A stretch of DNA of 64,000 nucleotides, taken from positions 1-64,000 of the forward strand of contig DHNQ01000020.1 in the NCBI GenBank assembly GCA_002409595.1. The letters run 5' to 3'. Source of the stretch: Dysgonomonas sp. UBA5412. GTDB lineage: Bacteria; Bacteroidota; Bacteroidia; Bacteroidales; Dysgonomonadaceae. Position numbers and translations under genes: made by a program. The notes beneath the pieces were generated by a model. It made no database searches. It had not been told where the DNA came from and was given only the letters and a program-made list of their open reading frames with translations. Below, one piece after another: positions 60,387 through 64,000 of the stretch. How positions within the stretch are numbered: the stretch's first letter is position 1; each line of letters starts with the position of its first letter.

Positions 60387-61871
60387 TTACTTCGAAGAAC
60401 AAGTCTTTTTCACCTTTCTTATTCGTCTTTTCAGATATTTAAATCCAAGCCAAACACCTGTGACCGAAACAAGTGTACCTCCTATCATTGTAGTCCACAT
60501 AACAATATTCCAAAGCACCGGATGTTTTGCCAAGAATCCAATTTTATAGCTATGCAATGCCTGATATGTCCATCGGTGAGCTTTCAGATTATTGTTAAAA
60601 TAACGGGTGTTTCCGTTTTTTGGATTAATATAATAAGTACTATTATCAGCATCGGCAACTTCAGCTTTATATACCGGTAGAGGCAAATGGTCGGTTAATC
60701 CTACATAATAATTATCGTATTCATTTATTACCGATATCTCTATGGGTTCGGTATGGGTAAGGGATAATCTATTTCGGATAGACTGTTCATTCAGGCTTAG
60801 AGTTTTTACTGTATCAGACGACGCATCTATGGTCAGCAAGCGATCTTTAACTACTACTTTATAGAGTGGAAGTTGTCCGAAATTACTCCATTCTATACTT
60901 TTTACCTGATTAGGATATGCTTCCAAAAGTTTAATATAATTCAGCTTATAATTAGCAATATTTATAGGCTGGGGTAAATACATACTTTGCTGAATGGCCG
61001 GATTATGCACCTTTACCATCCATTGAGGAAGGTCAGCCAGTGACATCATTCCGCTAAAAACAAATGTGAATACAAATACTCCAAATACAAATCCTAAGAT
61101 ATGATGCCATTTATAAGAGAATTTACGATAAGGAGTTGCCCATTTCTTTTTTCTGCGATATTGTTTTACGTACGAACGGATACCAAGTATAATGCCTGTA
61201 ATACACATAATACATCCCATTCCGGAAAGGATGATTAAAAGATTTGACCACAATTCTGAATTTTGACGCAACGAGGTAAAGTACACCCAATGAGGTATGG
61301 GTCCTAACCATGACCAAAATCGTTGATCTTTATCTGTAAATTGCAGTACGTCTCCCGTTACAGAAGAAACATATAGCTGATGTTTGTCAGTATCTCCGAA
61401 ATAGAATTTATAGATGGGAAAATCTTTTTTCAGATAACCGAATGGAATCCATTGTTCCAGTTCTCGCAGAGTATCAGTTCTTATTATCTGAGCCTCATTC
61501 CATCGTTGAGCATATTCTTTTATTTCGGGAAAAGAGGGAGACGATATTTCTTCATTTATCAGAGCCGTATCGGCAGATAAACGTGTAATACCATCCATTG
61601 TCAAAGATTCGAAATAAGGCTTTCCTGCAATAGATTTTAAAGAGAATCTCATTATCATCCCTTTTGTACTCAGCTTCGAATAAATAGAATCGGCAGATTG
61701 CAGGCTTTTCTTGTCTCCCACAATATCCATATACTTGTATTTATCCAAGTTCGACACTTTGGGAAAAGTGTGGTAAATCATTACAAAGCCTGATAAGAAC
61801 CATACTAGGAACAAAATACAAAGCATAGTACCTAGTATCTTATGAATAGAATATAATATTTTTTTAAGCAT
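60387..61871 (-). CDS. PepSY-associated TM helix protein (iron-regulated reductase-like)
   Basis: A 494-residue membrane protein with helices near residues 8-33, about 205-230, about 255-285 and 455-480, and PepSY-like periplasmic domains between. SYKWHHILGFVFGVFVFTFVF and the N-terminal IHKILGTMLCILFLVWFLSG are the family's His-bearing TM segments, as in FhuF/PiuB-like siderophore reductases. It follows the siderophore receptor gene by 4 bp, so it probably helps release iron from imported siderophore. Confidence 0.82.
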   Translation of the reverse strand: MLKKILYSIHKILGTMLCILFLVWFLSGFVMIYHTFPKVSNLDKYKYMDIVGDKKSLQSADSIYSKLSTKGMIMRFSLKSIAGKPYFESLTMDGITRLSADTALINEEISSPSFPEIKEYAQRWNEAQIIRTDTLRELEQWIPFGYLKKDFPIYKFYFGDTDKHQLYVSSVTGDVLQFTDKDQRFWSWLGPIPHWVYFTSLRQNSELWSNLLIILSGMGCIMCITGIILGIRSYVKQYRRKKKWATPYRKFSYKWHHILGFVFGVFVFTFVFSGMMSLADLPQWMVKVHNPAIQQSMYLPQPINIANYKLNYIKLLEAYPNQVKSIEWSNFGQLPLYKVVVKDRLLTIDASSDTVKTLSLNEQSIRNRLSLTHTEPIEISVINEYDNYYVGLTDHLPLPVYKAEVADADNSTYYINPKNGNTRYFNNNLKAHRWTYQALHSYKIGFLAKHPVLWNIVMWTTMIGGTLVSVTGVWLGFKYLKRRIRKVKKTCSSK

Positions 61872-61875
61872 CGTT

Positions 61876-63297
61876 TTACTTTAAGCTATATGAAAGAGAC
61901 ACCATGTAGTTTCTAGGCATTCCGGGAACTCGTTGTGTGCCATAAATTGCTTGGTTACTATATTTTTTGTCGAAAATATTATTCACATTCAGCGAAAGGC
62001 GTACTCCATTTCGGAAAGGATAAGACACACCCATATCAGTCAGACAATAAGAAGAATAAGACATTGTTTTAGCATAATTTGTGTATACTTTATCCATAAA
62101 AGACACACTCAAATTGTAAGCTAAACCCTGAAAAATACCCTTAGGTACAAAAATACTTCCATAAGCATAGAATGTATTGTGAGGAACTAATGTTATATTT
62201 TGTGTATCTACTTTGATGAATGGATTTGGCTCTATCTCTTTTGTCTTGGTATCTGTATACGAATAGCCAAAGTTGATAGAACTGTAAGATGTCGGGGTCA
62301 GTGTCAGCTCTATGTCAAACCCTTTAGCCTCTTCTCCGCTTATCTGCCCTATTACGTTCTTGGAAACCGGCTCAGAATCAGTGCCAACATTCAGTTTTCC
62401 AAAATTTCTAACTACATCATTTTTACGGATATAAAATATACTTGCCGATGCCTGGAAAATATCTTTGTGCGAGTATCGTGTACCTACTTCGAATTGGTAT
62501 CCGTTTTCGGGATCAAAAAGGTTTTTGATATTATTGATGTCTATTTCTTTACCCTTTTTGTTTAGATAAACATTGTTGGCAGAAGCAAATGTACGATCCG
62601 GACGATAGTACGATGCTGCGGATGCGTATATTGATAAGTCAGGAATAGGTAAATAAACAATACCTGCACGGTATGTAAATGATGCGTTTGTAACCGTACT
62701 ATATCCAATCTGATCTCCTCTGTGATATTCTCTCTTCCCGTCATAGGTAGGAAGTGTATTTATTTCTTTGCCCTGATTGTCTATACTGTTAGCCCTCATA
62801 TATTTATAAAAATCGTATCGACCTGCCAGCAAAACTTTAAATTTATCATTCAGTTCTATTAAGTTTTGAAAATAAATACCATGCGAATAATCTTTTGTTA
62901 CAATGGCTTTACTAAACTTAGAACTCATATATCCCATACTATAAGGATTATTAACAGCCACAACCGAATATAATCCGGGGCCATATACATCATATTTAGG
63001 GTTTAAACGGTCATTCGTAGGAGCCTTAGTATAACCTGTATATGAATCACGGAACATTTGAGAAAACGAATATCCTCCCATGAAGTTGTGCTTTATGTTT
63101 CCGGTATAAAAATTACCGGACAATTCTAATTGATTATTCAGCATTTTAGCAATGTGAGAAAACCGTAAAGGAGATGTTAATTGCACAGAATCAAGATTTA
63201 TATACATTTTAGTCTTACCCATTTGCATATAATGATCATAGATCGGAGACATACTGTAGAAGGGAAGCTTCCGAATGGACTCAGATATGTTATTCAT
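61876..63297 (-). pseudogene. N-terminally truncated TonB siderophore receptor (beta-barrel part)
   Basis: 473 codons are open. From about residue 12 (PFYSMSPIYDHYMQ) to the end (RNYMVSLSYSLK) this is the C-terminal barrel of a siderophore-type TonB receptor (QNITLVPHNTFYAYGSIFVP, NVNNIFDKKYSNQAIYG). Signal peptide, TonB box and plug, about 300 residues in full-length receptors, are missing. The first ~11 codons (MNNISESIRKL) are antisense to the M16 peptidase gene and are not receptor sequence. The break lies near 63260-63270 at an AAGCTT site. The receptor cannot function as it stands. Confidence 0.75.
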
Positions 63298-64000
63298 AAA
63301 AATCCAAATCCTAAAGGAAAAATAGAATTCAGGATGGTATTGAATGTAGGGTCGGTACTAGAAGATACTCATCAGAAAGGTATTTCTCATTTTATTGAAC
63401 ATATGGTATTTAATGGAACAAAGGATTTTCCGGATAATAAGGCTACCCGTTTATTACAAGCTATGGGTATTAAATATGGTTACGATTTAAATGCCTTTAC
63501 CGATAATGATAAAACAATATATATACTTCCTGCCCCTATTGATAAAAAAGAGAATATAGACACAGCATTGAATATTCTTTATAATTGGTTGACATCTCTA
63601 AACCTACATACATCGGATATAGAAAAAGAAAAGAAAATAGTTACACAGGAAATAAAAGATGCTACAGTACACGACATTTTCTATACAACCAAGGTTCACA
63701 ATAGCAGATATGGTGATAGGCCCGTATTAGGTAGTGAAGAAAGCATTCAAAGCTTTGATTCAATATCTGTACGATCATATTATGATAAATGGTACAGACC
63801 TGATTTGGCTACAATTATAGCTGTCGGTGATTTGGATATTAATGAAATACGAACCAAGATAAATAATGTTTTTTCGAAAGCTATATCTCGAACCAATGAA
63901 TTTCCCATACGGACAATCTATTCTTTACCTACAGAAGGTGAGCCTATCATTCAGCAAGAACAAGATACTCTGCTTAGCTCCAATAAACTGGATATTATAT
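63232..64000 (+). CDS. M16 (insulinase/pitrilysin) family peptidase, both ends incomplete
   Basis: A partial gene running off the right edge. Homology starts at GKLPNGLRYVIHKN (from about 63262) and includes the zinc motif HFIEH (63388-63402), FNGTKDFPDNKATRLL, and EKEKKIVTQEIKD with the distal glutamate. Family members begin with a signal peptide and a short lead before this motif. Here the upstream frame (ATG at 63232) is antisense to the truncated receptor, so the native start is missing. These are usually periplasmic zinc peptidases. Confidence 0.8.
   Translation, partial: MIIDRRHTVEGKLPNGLRYVIHKNPNPKGKIEFRMVLNVGSVLEDTHQKGISHFIEHMVFNGTKDFPDNKATRLLQAMGIKYGYDLNAFTDNDKTIYILPAPIDKKENIDTALNILYNWLTSLNLHTSDIEKEKKIVTQEIKDATVHDIFYTTKVHNSRYGDRPVLGSEESIQSFDSISVRSYYDKWYRPDLATIIAVGDLDINEIRTKINNVFSKAISRTNEFPIRTIYSLPTEGEPIIQQEQDTLLSSNKLDII

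Overview
The window looks like an AT-rich Bacteroidota chromosome, most likely order Bacteroidales, possibly a Dysgonomonas-type relative; the genus cannot be fixed from sequence alone. The evidence is: promoters of the Bacteroides type (TTTG-like -33 and TAnnTTTG -7), the bamD / Rpb6-type omega / DUF4293 gene order, a SUF operon with Bacteroidales-type SufD, a GldF-GldG fusion, NodT-type outer-membrane lipoprotein efflux, and several Bacteroidota-restricted families (DUF4293, DUF6913).

Region 1-4690 is accessory DNA: one end of an integrated plasmid- or satellite-like element lying against the 3' end of a tRNA-Cys gene. It carries an excisionase-type HTH protein, a D5/P4-type primase-helicase, a zinc-finger/TOPRIM-like DUF6371 protein, a small ORF and a KilA-N-like protein. 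A palindrome lies over its promoter, its leader is structured, and an inverted array of six 9-bp-spaced CGTCC cores sits between the two replication genes. No integrase is in view.

Region 4696-29271 is mostly core chromosome. It holds RlpA, a large receiver/PPDK_N-like protein without the phosphohistidine domain, the bamD-omega-DUF4293 operon, sufCDS (without sufB), xth, an MlaFE-type ABC pair, carbonic anhydrase, tRNA-Arg, dapA, galK, ligA, the GldFG fusion, mscL, an M48 metalloprotease lipoprotein and a family 9 glycosyltransferase.

Region 29408-31257 is a two-gene overlapping module, an AAA ATPase followed by a DUF4276 TOPRIM-like protein. Its architecture recalls ATPase-plus-TOPRIM anti-phage systems such as OLD and PARIS. 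It is the best candidate here for an under-described system.

Region 31454-44448 has a CPA2 antiporter with a TPR protein, a phosphohexomutase, and a MarR-controlled RND efflux operon (regulator, adaptor, pump, outer-membrane factor) with a palindrome on its promoter.

Region 44776-52098 reads as a metal (probably zinc) scarcity cluster. It contains a His-rich membrane protein, a TonB receptor, a COG0523 (CobW-type) GTPase, an FtsX-type ABC transporter with a His-rich loop, a DUF3299-like protein and a ZIP transporter. The GTPase and ABC genes diverge around a perfect 7-1-7 palindrome that overlaps both promoter -33 regions, as expected for a Fur/Zur-family operator.

Region 52192-64000 holds a secreted repeat protein, a small hydrophilic protein, an aldehyde dehydrogenase, an Old Yellow Enzyme with an FMN reductase, a glycosyltransferase/LpxH-like pair, and a PepSY protein with a siderophore receptor. 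The receptor lacks its N-terminal part. It meets, head to head, an M16 peptidase that also lacks its start. The joint falls at or near an AAGCTT (HindIII) site, which suggests a rearrangement or an assembly/cloning chimera.
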